Source: Roseiarcus sp963820095 (GTDB lineage: Bacteria; Pseudomonadota; Alphaproteobacteria; Rhizobiales; Beijerinckiaceae). Taken from it: a stretch of DNA of 64,000 nt. Where the stretch lies: contig CAWFZA010000036.1 of NCBI GenBank assembly GCA_963820095.1, positions 11,727 through 75,726 of the forward strand, given 5' to 3'. The stretch's first letter is position 1. Every line of letters begins with the position of its first letter. Of this stretch, positions 54,215-63,947 are shown in pieces. A model generated the notes under the pieces. That model ran no database searches and was not told the DNA's origin. It was given only the letters and a program-made list of their open reading frames with translations. Position numbers and translations under genes: made by a program.

Positions 54215-55454
54215 ATGCCGCGTCTGGTGATGAAATTCGGCGGCACGTCGGTCGCCGACCTTCAACGCATCCGCAACGTCGCCGCGCATGTGAAACGGGA
54301 GATCGACGCCGGCTTCGAGGTCGCAGTCGTCGTCTCGGCGATGGCGGGCAAGACCAACGAGCTTGTCGCCTGGTGCAAGGAAGCGGGCTCCCACTTCGAC
54401 AACCCCGAATATGATGCCGTCGTTGCTTCCGGCGAACAGGTGACGGCTGGACTGCTGGCGCTGGTGCTCAAGGACATGGGGCTCAAGGCGCGCTCGTGGG
54501 CTGGGTGGCAAATTCCGCTCGTCACCGACGACACGCATGGCTCGGCCCGCATCAGCGGCATTGACGGAACGCGGCTTGGCGAAGGGTTCGCGGCGCGGCG
54601 AGATCGCCGTCGTCGCCGGGTTCCAGGGCGTCCACAAGGCCACCAATCGGGTGACGACGCTCGGGCGCGGCGGCTCGGACACGTCCGCGGTTGCGCTTGC
54701 GGCGGCGATCTCGGCCGACCGTTGCGATATCTATACCGACGTCGACGGCGTCTATACGTCCGACCCGCGCGTTGTCCCGAAGGCTCGCCATCTCGCCAAA
54801 GTGTCGTTTGAGGAAATGCTGGAAATGGCGTCGCTCGGCGCCAAGGTGCTGCAAGTGCGCTCGGTCGAATTGGCGATGGTGAATAAGGTCAGGCTCTATG
54901 TGCGTTCGTCCTTCGACGACCCGGCGCATCCGAAGCTTGGCACACTGATTTGCGATGAGGAGGAAATCATGGAGCAGGAGGTCGTCACCGGCATCGCCTT
55001 CTCACGCGATGAAGCGCAAATCACCCTGCGCCAGGTTGCTGATAAGCCGGGAGTGGCCGCCGCGATCTTTGTGCCGCTGGCCGACGCCAATATCAATGTC
55101 GACATGATCATTCAGGTCGTTTCGGGCGACGCGACGACGACCGATATTACTTTCACCGTGCCCTCGGCCGAGTATGAGCGCGCCGTCAAGTTGCTCAAGC
55201 AGCGCCAGGCGAAGATCGGCTACGCCAAGCTGCACGGCGCCCAGGACGTGGTGAAGATCTCGGCGATCGGGGTCGGCATGCGCTCGCATTCCGGCGTCGC
55301 CGCACGCGCTTTCAAGGCTCTGGCCGAAAAGGGAATCAACATTCGTGCGATCACCACGTCGGAAATCAAGTTCTCGATGCTGATCGACGACGCCTACACC
55401 GAGCTCGCCGTGCGTACGCTGCACACGCTTTACGGGCTGGACGCGAAGGGGTAG
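54215..55454 (+). CDS. lysC: aspartate kinase, frameshifted
   Basis: LysC makes aspartyl phosphate, the first step to lysine, threonine, methionine and diaminopimelate. The N-terminus MPRLVMKFGGTSVADLQRIR is followed by VVVSAMAGKTNELV and VVASGEQVTAGLLAL. A shift near 54,590 (one extra G in GCGGCGCGG) leads to GEIAVVAGFQGVHKATN, LGRGGSDTSAVALA, IYTDVDGVYTSDPR and two C-terminal ACT domains (DINVDMI-like ANINVDMIIQVVS and GINIRAITTSEIKFSMLID). Start ATG at 54215. The gene is essential, so the break is probably an error. Confidence 0.93.
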
Positions 55455-56053
55455 CGCGTTTCTTTTCGTTCCGCGCGTGCAACCGCGATTGAATTGACCA
55501 CCAGCGCAGCCGGAATCTTACGCGTTCGTGGGCCCGAGAGAGTGTGACGTCCGTCACGGGATCGGACGCAGCATGACTGGTGGGTGCAGCGGTGGCCGCC
55601 CAGACGGCAACTACCTGCGAGCGATTGCCACGTCCGACACCGCGGGGGATTGTCCCGCTCAAGCAGTGTTATTTGGCCCGTGTCTTTGGATAGCCGAGAC
55701 GCAGGCCGTTTTCGTTCACGCAAGCGCGGGGATGCGCAGCACCTGGCCGGGGTAGATACCCCTGGACTCTATTATTTTCGGCCGGAGTTTGCTCCGCTTG
55801 GTCACAAGTCAATCGTAAGGCGGCGCCTTTTGAGCACGATTGCGCGAAGCTCAGGCTATTTGAGCAACTTCCAGGGAGTTTTGAGCCTCAAATGGGGCTA
55901 CGCGGGCGTTCTCGGCGACCTCTGGCGTCTTGCCGCCTGCAGGAACGGACCACGCTGAAAAGCAGCAACGATCGCGCCCGACGCGCCCATCGAGGCGCCG
56001 CTCTGCCTCTATCTCTGCTAGGCTGACTGCTCTCGCTCGCCACGGATGCGTCT
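55455..56053. other. 599-bp gap with a TGTGACG/CGTCACG palindrome
   Basis: No gene was recognised; open frames here lack family features or ribosome-binding sites. At 55543-55558 the sequence TGTGACG-TC-CGTCACG repeats the palindrome of 31362 almost exactly. The last 100 bp before 56054 are likely the cbpA promoter region, but no clear -35/-10 pair was identified. Confidence 0.5.
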
Positions 56054-56956
56054 ATGAAAGACCCTTACGAAACCCTCGGCGTCGCCAAAACCGCTTCGGC
56101 CGACGAGATCCGCAGCGCCTACCGGAAGCTGGCCAAGAAGCTGCACCCGGACCTCAATCCGGGCGACAGCCAAGCGGAGGAGCGGTTCAAGGAGGTCGCC
56201 GCCGCCAACGATCTGCTTTCCGACCCGGAGAAGCGGCGGCGTTTCGATGCCGGCGAGATCGATGCCTCGGGGGCGGAGAGGCCGCCTCCCAACGCCCGGT
56301 ATTATCGCGATTATGCCGCCGAGGGCGGGCACCCCTACGAGAGCCATTCGGCTTACGAGGACTTCGCACAGGGCGACGATCTGTTCGCGGAGCTTCTGCG
56401 CCGCAGCGCCGAGCAGGCGCGGCGTCGGCCGGGCGCTGATCTGCACTACGAACTGCCGATCGATTTCGTGGACGCCGTGAACGGCGCGAGCAAGACCATC
56501 TCCCTTCCGCAGGGAGGAACGTTGAATGTGACCATTCCGCCCGGAGTGGAGGATGGGCAGATTCTGCGACTGCGCGGCAAGGGCGCGCCGAGCCGGGGCG
56601 AGGGGCCGCCCGGCGACGCGCTGGTGCAGATCGTGGTGCGGCCGCACCGTTATTTCACCCGCGAAGGCGACGACATTCTGCTCGATTTGCCGATCACCGT
56701 GAAGGAGGCAGCGTCGGGGGCAGAAATCAGAACGCCGACCACCACGGGAAGCGTCATGCTCAAAATCCCGAAGCGATCAAACACCGGCGACGTGCTGCGT
56801 CTTCGGGGCAAGGGCGTGAAGAGGCCGCGCGGCCGCGCGGGGGACGAACTGGTCAAGCTCAAGGTGATGATGCCGACCGAGCCCGAGCCCGAGCTCGAGG
56901 CCTTCCTGACCGACTGGAAGCCGTCTCGGAACTACGATCCGCGCAAGGAGATGTGA
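56054..56956 (+). CDS. cbpA: DnaJ-type co-chaperone (CbpA)
   Basis: A 300-residue DnaJ homologue lacking the zinc-finger domain. The J-domain (residues 1-68) has YETLGVAKTASADEIRSAYR and HPD at 31-33; a short linker is followed by the two C-terminal substrate-binding beta domains (ADLHYELPIDFVDAVNGASK, LNVTIPPGVEDGQILRLRGKG, GDVLRLRGKGVKR). It stimulates DnaK and is followed after 3 bp by its modulator cbpM, so the two form an operon. Confidence 0.92.
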   Translation: MKDPYETLGVAKTASADEIRSAYRKLAKKLHPDLNPGDSQAEERFKEVAAANDLLSDPEKRRRFDAGEIDASGAERPPPNARYYRDYAAEGGHPYESHSAYEDFAQGDDLFAELLRRSAEQARRRPGADLHYELPIDFVDAVNGASKTISLPQGGTLNVTIPPGVEDGQILRLRGKGAPSRGEGPPGDALVQIVVRPHRYFTREGDDILLDLPITVKEAASGAEIRTPTTTGSVMLKIPKRSNTGDVLRLRGKGVKRPRGRAGDELVKLKVMMPTEPEPELEAFLTDWKPSRNYDPRKEM

Positions 56957-56959
56957 GCC

Positions 56960-57250
56960 ATGATCACCGAGCGGGAATTTTTAGAGCGCGCCCGGCTGGA
57001 TCGGCGAACGCTCGCGGTCTGGGTCGAAGAGGAGTGGCTGATCCCCGCTCGCACTGTCGACGAGCTCGCCTTCACCGACATGGATCTGGCGCGGGCCAAC
57101 CTGATCCACGACCTCAAAGATAATATGGGCGTGAACAACGAGGGACTCGGGGTGATCCTGCATCTCTTGGATCAGATGCATGCGCTCCGACGCGCGCTTG
57201 CGGCTACGCTCGAGTCAGCCCGCGATCGTGGACCTTCATGGGAGCGATAA
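56960..57250 (+). CDS. cbpM: chaperone modulator CbpM
   Basis: A 96-residue MerR-like helical protein (ITEREFLERARLDRRTLAVW, VEEEWLIP, MDLARANLIHDLKDNMGVNN, LGVILHLLDQMHALRRAL) that binds the CbpA J-domain and restrains it. The ATG lies 3 bp after the cbpA stop. The short gap to 57,506 holds no recognised gene. Confidence 0.88.
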   Translation: MITEREFLERARLDRRTLAVWVEEEWLIPARTVDELAFTDMDLARANLIHDLKDNMGVNNEGLGVILHLLDQMHALRRALAATLESARDRGPSWER

Positions 57251-57506
57251 AATCGCCGCGCTGCACCGGAGGGGCGTGAGGCGCGCGCGGGCGCGCGCAC
57301 GCCTTGTCTGGCAGGGCGAGCCGGCGAAGGATAGGCGCGGTTTGGCCGCTCCGACCGATGGCCTGAGGGAGGAACCGGATGCTTTTGCCGAGGATGAGGG
57401 TCGGATCGTACGCGCAGCCCGAATGGCTCGCTAAGCTTGCGGGCCCTTCTCGCGACGCGTGCGGGCGAAGGAGCTCTGGCGCTGCAATAACGCTTCTGGC
57501 TAGGTC

Positions 57507-58199
57507 ATGCCTTCACACTTCGCTCTGACCCTCTATGAGGTCTCGACCTGGATCGTTCCACTCGTCATTGCGATCACCTTTCACGAGGCGGCGCATGGCT
57601 TTGTCGCCTACCTGTTCGGAGACCAAACGGCCTGGCGTCAGGGCCGGGTGAGCTTCAATCCAGTGAAGCACATCGACCCGTTCGGCACGATTCTCCTGCC
57701 AGCTTTGTTGATGATCACGCACTCGCCGTTTCTATTCGGCTACGCGAAGCCCGTACCCGTGAACTTCCGCGCCCTGCGCCGCCCAAAACTCAATTCGGTT
57801 TTTGTCGCCGCCGCGGGGCCAGGAATGAATCTGGCGCTCGCCGTTTCAAGCGCGGTTCTGTTTCATCTCGTCCCGCTGGCGCCGCCTGGGGCTGCGGACT
57901 GGTTGGGCAAGAATCTCAACAACGCCCTCGTCATCAATGTGCTGCTCGCGGTGTTCAACCTCCTGCCCATTCCACCGCTCGACGGCGGGCGTATTCTCGT
58001 CGGCCTTCTACCGGACGGGCCGTCGAGCTCTCTCGCCGCACTTGAGCCCTACGGCATGATCATCCTCCTCGCGGCGCTCTTGATCCTGCCGATCCTTGGC
58101 GCGCAAACCGGGCTTGACCTCAATTTCCTGTGGCGGTTCGTCGCCAGTCTCACTGACGACATAGTCAGCGCAATCCTGCGCGTGACAGGGGCGGGATAG
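57507..58199 (+). CDS. site-2 protease family zinc metalloprotease (M50)
   Basis: A 230-residue membrane protein with the M50 zinc motif HExxH in AITFHEAAHGFVAYLFGD near residue 26, the family block GYAKPVPVNFRALRRPK, and the second motif LLPIPPLDGGRILVGLLP that supplies the third ligand Asp. About six membrane helices are expected. No PDZ domain is present, so it belongs to the minimal YwhC-like branch. Start ATG at 57507. It is the last complete gene of the main replicon in the window. Confidence 0.92.
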   Translation: MPSHFALTLYEVSTWIVPLVIAITFHEAAHGFVAYLFGDQTAWRQGRVSFNPVKHIDPFGTILLPALLMITHSPFLFGYAKPVPVNFRALRRPKLNSVFVAAAGPGMNLALAVSSAVLFHLVPLAPPGAADWLGKNLNNALVINVLLAVFNLLPIPPLDGGRILVGLLPDGPSSSLAALEPYGMIILLAALLILPILGAQTGLDLNFLWRFVASLTDDIVSAILRVTGAG

Positions 58200-58304
58200 A
58201 CGACCGCGACAAAGTGATGCAACTCTGACCTGAAAGGGAGCGGATCGAGACTCGGGCGTCGCGAACAACCCAGCTTGTGGTCTTCGCGAGCCGCTCGCGG
58301 GCGC

Positions 58305-58490
58305 TCAGATCTGCGGGCCCATCTGCCAGTTGAAGTGCTCGGCGTTAAAAATATGATTATGCAGGTTGGCGATCCACTGGCGGCCTGATGCCGTCAGGCT
58401 CAGATATTTCATTCCCTCCTCGAGATGTCCCGAGACCGTGTTCCAGTAAAATGCCGGAAACTTCTCAACGAGGTCAGCAGGAGAAGACCC
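58305..58490 (-). CDS. C-terminal end of an unrecognised gene, cut at the junction
   Basis: Read from the minus strand, the frame ending in TGA at 58305 encodes LVEKFPAFYWNTVSGHLEEG, MKYLSLTASGRQWIANLHNH and IFNAEHFNWQMGPQI. It has no start and its open frame meets a stop in a sequence of other character near 58,515, so the 5' part has been replaced. The peptide looks like a normal, well-conserved C-terminus, but I do not recognise the family. The break marks the join to the foreign tail. Confidence 0.55.
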   Translation of the reverse strand, partial: GSSPADLVEKFPAFYWNTVSGHLEEGMKYLSLTASGRQWIANLHNHIFNAEHFNWQMGPQI

Positions 58491-58498
58491 GGCGCTCG

Positions 58499-59409
58499 AT
58501 GCGGATTCTCTTCATGACGCTCGTCTTCGCGGACGCTTCGCTCATCGCCGTCTACGGCCTCGTACAGACCTGGGACGGCATGCCAACGTCGGATGATGAG
58601 GTCAACCAGGTCCGGTTACGCCGCCCTTCTGTCGGACGGTCACCCGCGCCTTCGGCACGTTCTCGAGCTCGGCCGATCGCCTCGTTCCTCGGCATCGCGA
58701 TCGTGACCGCAGTCACGTTCGCGCTCGACCGCCGACCGTACCTCCTGCCCGCAGTGCCGCTGCTTGCCGTTGCGCTGTTCTTCGAGTCCGGCCGCGCGAT
58801 CGTCGTGACCACTGCGGTCGCGGTCGTCGTGCTGCGGCGCGAACAGGAGCATGCAACGCGCCACCGTCACCCTGATCGTGCTGCGCACGGTCGTGCTGGC
58901 GCTCGTCCTTGCTCGAGGCGCGCTGCAGAGCGCGTCCTCCGCGTCAATATCGCTCGTCTCCCACCAGGTCGGCGGCCATCCGCCCCTGAACCAGAGACAG
59001 TCGACGCTGCATGCTCACCTCGGCCTGCTCGAGAACGGCCTCAAGCGAGGCGCCCTCGACCCAATCGGCTATGGGATCGCATCGACGACGCTCGCCGGAA
59101 GCGGCTCGGCGGCACCCGCAGGCGGCAACAACGAAGTCGACCTCTCGAACGAGTTCGTCGCCACCGGAACCTTCGGCGGTCTCGCCTACCTGGCGATCCT
59201 CGTCCTCGTGCTGATCGCTGCGTTGAGGAACGCAGTCGAAGAGCGCGACGCGGTCTCGCTCTCGATCCTCGGCATGCTCGTAGCGATCTTCGGCCAGTGG
59301 CTGAACGGCAGCTACTCGCGGTCGCCTCGATTGTCTGGTTCTCGATGGGTTCCTGATCGCCACCGAGCGCAAACGGGTGCTGACCGTCGCCGGCGGCGAG
59401 CCGGATTGA
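58499..59409 (+). pseudogene. O-antigen ligase/polymerase fragment, multiply frameshifted
   Basis: Membrane segments in order: DASLIAVYGLVQTWDGMP, ASFLGIAIVTAVTFALDRRP and YLLPAVPLLAVALFFE in the first frame; then SISLVSHQVGG, HAHLGLLENGLKRGALDPIG, EVDLSNEFVATGTFGGLAY and LGMLVAIFGQWLNGSY in a second; and SIVWFSMG, FLIATERKRVLTV in others, with a stop at 59407. These match Wzy/O-antigen ligase family membrane proteins that join or polymerise surface glycans. At least four frame changes occur. The start is not reliable: the ATG at 58499 falls at the junction. Confidence 0.55.
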
Positions 59410-60508
59410 GCGCGGCCTCCCGCCGGGCCAGAAGTTCTCGTGCTCACCCCGATTTCCCGCCCGGATCGAGGACATCCAGACCCTGGTCTCGCAATTCGCC
59501 ACGCGGCTTCGCCGGCTTCCGGCCGCGTGTCGTGACGATCGCACGGCGGATGGCGGACGCATCGACCCGGCAGCAGCCGTTCGAGGTCGTCCGAGTACCG
59601 CGTCGCGCGGCCACCGGTTCGCGGTCGGGACACTGAATGCGCTCGGGCTTCTCGAGGGCCTGCGACAGCGGCCGAGCGTGATTTTGAGCGCGCACATCGT
59701 CACCGGCCGGCGGCCGGTGGCGCTGGGCGCGCGCTCGCGCCCGGTCGTCCAGCTCATGCCACGCGCAGGAGCTCCCAGACGCGAGGGTCTCGCTCGCGAC
59801 GTCCTCGGTCGGCCGACGCGATCGTGGCCGTCAGCCGCTACGGCCGGGAGCTGGCAGAGCGCCACGGCGGTCCCCACAACCGCATCCACGTCGTCCATCC
59901 CGGAGTGGATTGCGGTCCGACACCGCCCGAGCGGCCGTTCGCCCGCAATTCGATCGTCGTGGTCGCGCGCCTCGCAGAGCGGTCCAAGGGCACGACATGC
60001 TGTTGCGAGCGCTGGCTCTGCGTGCGGGAACGCGTGCCCGAGGCCAACCTGCAGGATCGTGGGCGAAGGCCCGCTCCGCCCCGAGCTCGAGCTCTGGCGC
60101 GCGAGCTAGGCGTCGATCGGCGACGACGTTCCACGGTGCGCTCGCCGACGACCGGCGGGACACGATTCTCGGCGAGGCGTCCGTCTTCGCCATGCCGAGC
60201 CGGGTCGAGACGGGCGGGGCCGGGGAAGGGTTTCGGATCGCTTTCGTCGAGGCAGGGGCGCTCGGGCCACCGGTGGTCACGGGCCGTCGTCGGCCGCGCG
60301 CTGGACGACGCGGTAGTCGACGGCGGACGCTTGGGCTACTCGTCGACCCAGGATCCCGCGAGATCGCTCCCGGCGAGCTCATGAGGCAGCCGAGCCGCGA
60401 ACGGGCAGACCGATGGGCCGCGCCGGCTCGGACCATGCCCCGGTCGCTTCGTGGGCGCCGGCGGCAGCCGGCGTCGAGGCAGTGCTCGCCGAGGTCGCCC
60501 ACGAGATG
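59410..60508 (+). pseudogene. GT4-type glycosyltransferase fragment 1, multiply frameshifted
   Basis: Frame-switched reading gives VLTP and IEDIQTLVSQFATRL near the start, VGTLNALGLLEGLRQRPSVI and LSAHIVTGRRPVALG, AVSRYGRELAERHGGPHNRI with HVVHPGVD, VVVARLAERSKG, LRPELE and SVFAMPSRVETGGAGEGF. This is the GT-B fold of family 4 glycosyltransferases; the EGF...E segment (GEGFRIAFVEAG) is the sugar-nucleotide site. Boundaries are approximate. Confidence 0.55.
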
Positions 60509-61700
60509 GAGGTTGCTTTGCGTCGAGATCACCACCTCGCAGATGAGCGGAGCCGAGCGGTCTCGCTGCGCTGATACACGCTGGCTCGTGTCGATGCCGA
60601 GTAGTTTTCAGCGTGCCCGCCCGGTCGTCTGATGGAGCGGGCGCGGGCGCTCGGCATCGCCGTCGCCGAGCTCGGCCTGCCCGGGCTCGGCTTCTCGTCG
60701 AACCTCCTCTCGGCGGCGGTCGCGATCGTCCGGGCAGGCCGGCCGCGTACTCCGGCTGCTCGCTCGTGAACGTGCCGACGTAGTGCATGCCGCGTCTCCC
60801 GGCGGGTCTGCTGGCTCGCGTGCTGCGTCGTCCTGACGCCGCCCGCGACGGGTCGTCGACGTCCGAGACGTGCTCCCTCCCGGCGCGAAGGCCGCAGCCG
60901 TGCGCTCGACCTTCGACTCACGGCCGATCTGATCGTCTTCGACTCGAGGTTTACGCGCCACCGGTTCGGCCGCGCGACCGGCGCGTGCGGTGGTGGTGCC
61001 GCCGGTCGAGACGTTGCGCCGGCCTCTCGACCTTCCGCTGCTGTCGCCCGGAGCCAGGACGCCGCCGGTCCTCGGCGTACTCGGCCAGATCACGCCGTGG
61101 AAGGGGCGACGATCCAGATGGCGTCCTTGCGTCGGTTCGGAACCAGCTTCCCGACGCGATGTTGCGGATCGTCGGGTCGGTCGTCTTCAGCGGCGGCTCG
61201 GTCACGATGGACGACCAGGCGTTCCATCGCCGGCTTACACTCCTGGCAGTCGAGCTCGGGGTCGCGACGGGGTCGAGCTCACGGGCCGGAGCGACGATCT
61301 CAACGCGGCGCTCGGGTCGCTCGACGTGCTGCTCGTCCCTCCTGGGAGGAGCCCTTCGGAGGGTCGTCGTGGAGGGCGTGGCCGCCGGCGTGCCGGTGGT
61401 CGCGACGGACGTCGGGGGGCCGAAGAGATCATGAGGACGGCGTCGGCGCGGCTTTCTCGCCTCTCCACGCGATCCGGTGGTGTGGGTTGTCCGGTGTGAC
61501 CGCCTCCTGGAGAGCCTCGAGCTCTCCCGGCGGGTCGCGGAGTCGGCCCACAGTCGCGTCGTCGCCGTCTCGGCGACGCGACCAAGACTGGCCCGTCTCG
61601 CATGCGCTCTATGCGATCGACCCGGCCGGTCACGCGCGATCGACGCCTGAGGTCGGAGCGGATGCCTCGGATGAGCCGGACCTCGAAGCCGGGCTCGGGG
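60509..61700 (+). pseudogene. GT4-type glycosyltransferase fragment 2, multiply frameshifted
   Basis: Pieces in order are VEITTSQMSGAER, RARALGIAVAELGLPGLGFS, SNLLSAAVAIVRAGRP, LTADLIVFDSRFTRHRFGRA, LGVLGQITPWKG, ASVRNQLPDAMLRIVGSVVF, ELTGRSDDLNAALGSLDVLL, EEPFG and VPVVATDVGGP. They match a second family 4 glycosyltransferase in the same orientation. Frame changes occur every 100-300 bp. The boundaries are approximate. Confidence 0.55.
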
Positions 61701-62740
61701 TGACGACCCTCTCGTGCAGTGCTGGCTACGCAAGCGGCCGTATCGGACGACATTTGCGCAGCTGGTCGAGGAGAGCTGGGCGCGGCGACCTCGACGCGTG
61801 CTTTGCCCGTCCCGCAGGCCGGCGACGCGGCCGCGCAGCCGGGTCGATCCCGGGGCGTCGGGCCGGCGCTTGCCTACACACCGATTCGGTTCGCCCGGGC
61901 TCGCGGCCACACGTCAGCGGAGAGCTGTTCGATCGGTAGATCGTCACGACGCGTCCGGCGCACCACCAGCGCACGTCGGCCTCTCGGGCCACCCGCGGAC
62001 GCTCGAAGCCGTCCACGCCGACACGCTCGAGCTCGTCTGGCCGAACAGGCCACGCCAACCGGCTCGGGCACGCGTACAGCGCCGCGTTTCGCGCGTTCCG
62101 CTCGAACGACCCTCGCTGAACTCGGCGGGAGACGGAAGGCTGTCTACGATACCAGCAGGCCGACGTGATCCACGTCGCCTCGAGTACGTCCGCGACTCGT
62201 TCCTGGAGGACCGGCGTCCCACGCAGCACCTCGAGCGCGTTCAGCTCTCGCTCCCCGATCGCTACCGCCCGGCTCCGCGAGCCGCGCGATGACGAGACCT
62301 TCGTGTTCTCTACGTCGGCGCTCTGACGGTGGCGAGGGCGTTCCGGTGCTCATCGAAGACCTTCCGACTGCTCCCAGGGACGCCGACTCGTGCTCGTCGG
62401 CGGCTCGGGCAACCCGCGGGATGCGTCGATACGTGCAGGCCGTCTTGCGGCTGACCCGCGGATCCGGGTCGGTTTCGGTGATCCGCTGTCCGGGGAGCCC
62501 GCGAGGCCGACGTCCTCGTCCAGTCCCCAGCTCAGCGACAGCTTCGGGTACGCCGCGATGGAGGACTCGCGTGCGGAATCCGTGCATCGTGACCGAAGAC
62601 ACCGGAATGAAGGAGCATGTCCGGGATGGACGGGGCGGGCTGGATCGTCCCTACAGGATCTGTTGACGCACTCCTCGAAAGACTCACACACTTGCGGATG
62701 CACCCACTACGGAAGCCCGGAACCGAGGGCCTCGATTCCT
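61701..62740 (+). pseudogene. glycosyltransferase fragment 3, multiply frameshifted
   Basis: The first part (61,700-62,280) is hard to read; GHPRTLEAVHADTLELVW is the clearest piece. From about 62,280 GVPVLIEDLPTAP, RGMRRYVQAVL, DPRIRVGFGDPLSG, SDSFGYAAMEDS and IVTEDTGMKEHVRDGR are recognisable as the C-terminal half of a family 4 glycosyltransferase. Boundaries and the number of genes (one or two) are uncertain. Confidence 0.42.
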
Positions 62741-62819
62741 GAACGATAATTGAACGGGCACGCCGAGGACAAACCCCTCGTTTCGACAGTGCACGGATCC
62801 ACGCATTCCGCCAAATAGA

Positions 62820-63916
62820 GTCCGCAGCGCCTGTGCGCGTGTTTCTCGACGAGTCACGATCCGGACGCGGTTCCTCTTGGCCAATTTCGTCAGGCTCTCG
62901 AAGACCTTGCTCCGCGCTACCGGCGTGCCGATGCCGCATCGCGCGCAGACATGATCGTTTCTTCGAGCCCGGCTACAACAAACCCCGACGCTGGACGAAG
63001 ACACTGCTCGCCGACGAGACGATCGGGGCCTATCCCCGAGAAGTGCTTCGTTCACGAGTCAGCGACCGACCTGTTGCGTTCATGCCAGGCATCTATGCCT
63101 TCCCGTCGGCTCTCCGTCTGGACTGGAGACGGATGAGACCAGTCGATCTCTGGACCGCAATCGACACAGAGACAGCACGTGTCCTCCTGCAAAAGGAGGC
63201 AAAGCCGAGCTTGATTTTTTCGTTCCGAGGGGCCGTATCAGCGGCTGTGCGTGAAGTTCAAACTCGATGTCAGCAATCTGCCGGCAAGCATCGTCCAGAC
63301 ACACCGCTGGTGGGACTACGGCGATGCGGCGGTGAATGTGGACCGCCGCACCTATCTGACCCGAGATGCGAGATAGCGCGTTCGTGCTCTGCCCACGCGG
63401 TCTCGCACGGGCACTCACCGTGTCTACGAGGCGATGCAACTTGGCCGGGTGCCGGTCATCCTCTCCGACGACTGGGCCGAGCCGGCGGGAGCTCCGTGGG
63501 CGGACTTCTCGGTACGAGTCGCCGAAAATAGGGTGGATGAGCTTCCGGGGACCTTGGCCGCCGCCGGGCTGACGCCGCGGAGATGGGACAACTTGCTCGC
63601 GAGGCCTTTTGGGAGCGCTGGATGCAGCCGGGCGTGATCCTGTTCGGATGCTGGTTGCGCGCGATCGAGGAGATCATGGAAACGCAGCCGGCTGGAGTCG
63701 CAGAACAGCATCGCCGTTGGCGCTCGAATCGCTTTCGCTGGGAGAACGGTATTCACCCCATACAGGGCGTGGTTCATCGGATCGAACGGCAAGCTGCTAA
63801 AACGGAACCTGATCGACCGGGTGATCCCAGTCGGTCGCTCGGGCCTGTTCTGGTCGCTTCGCCTCGGTACCAACGAGTCAGGCGAAGGGAAGCCGGGCCA
63901 CAAGCATTCCCCGTGA
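62820..63916 (+). pseudogene. exostosin-family glycosyltransferase fragment, multiply frameshifted
   Basis: Across frames: RPVAFMPGIYAFPSALRLDW, LLQKEAKPSLIFSFRGAVSA, LDVSNLPASIVQTHRWWDYG, RDSAFVLCPRG, EAMQLGRVPVILSDDWAEPA, GAPWADFSVRVAENRVDELP and LAREAFWERWMQPGVILFGC. The CPRG and VPVILSDDW blocks are the exostosin signature. The last part (GSNGKLLKRNLIDRVIPVGR) ends at a TGA at 63914. It fits a glycan assembly cluster with the preceding glycosyltransferases. Confidence 0.6.
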
Positions 63917-63947
63917 GAGGAAAAGGTAATCCCCGAAGTGGCCGGGC

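Noticed and set aside
55584..55958. Plus-strand frame between lysC and cbpA
   Set aside because: No ribosome-binding site, no recognisable domain, and amino-acid make-up typical of non-coding GC-rich DNA.
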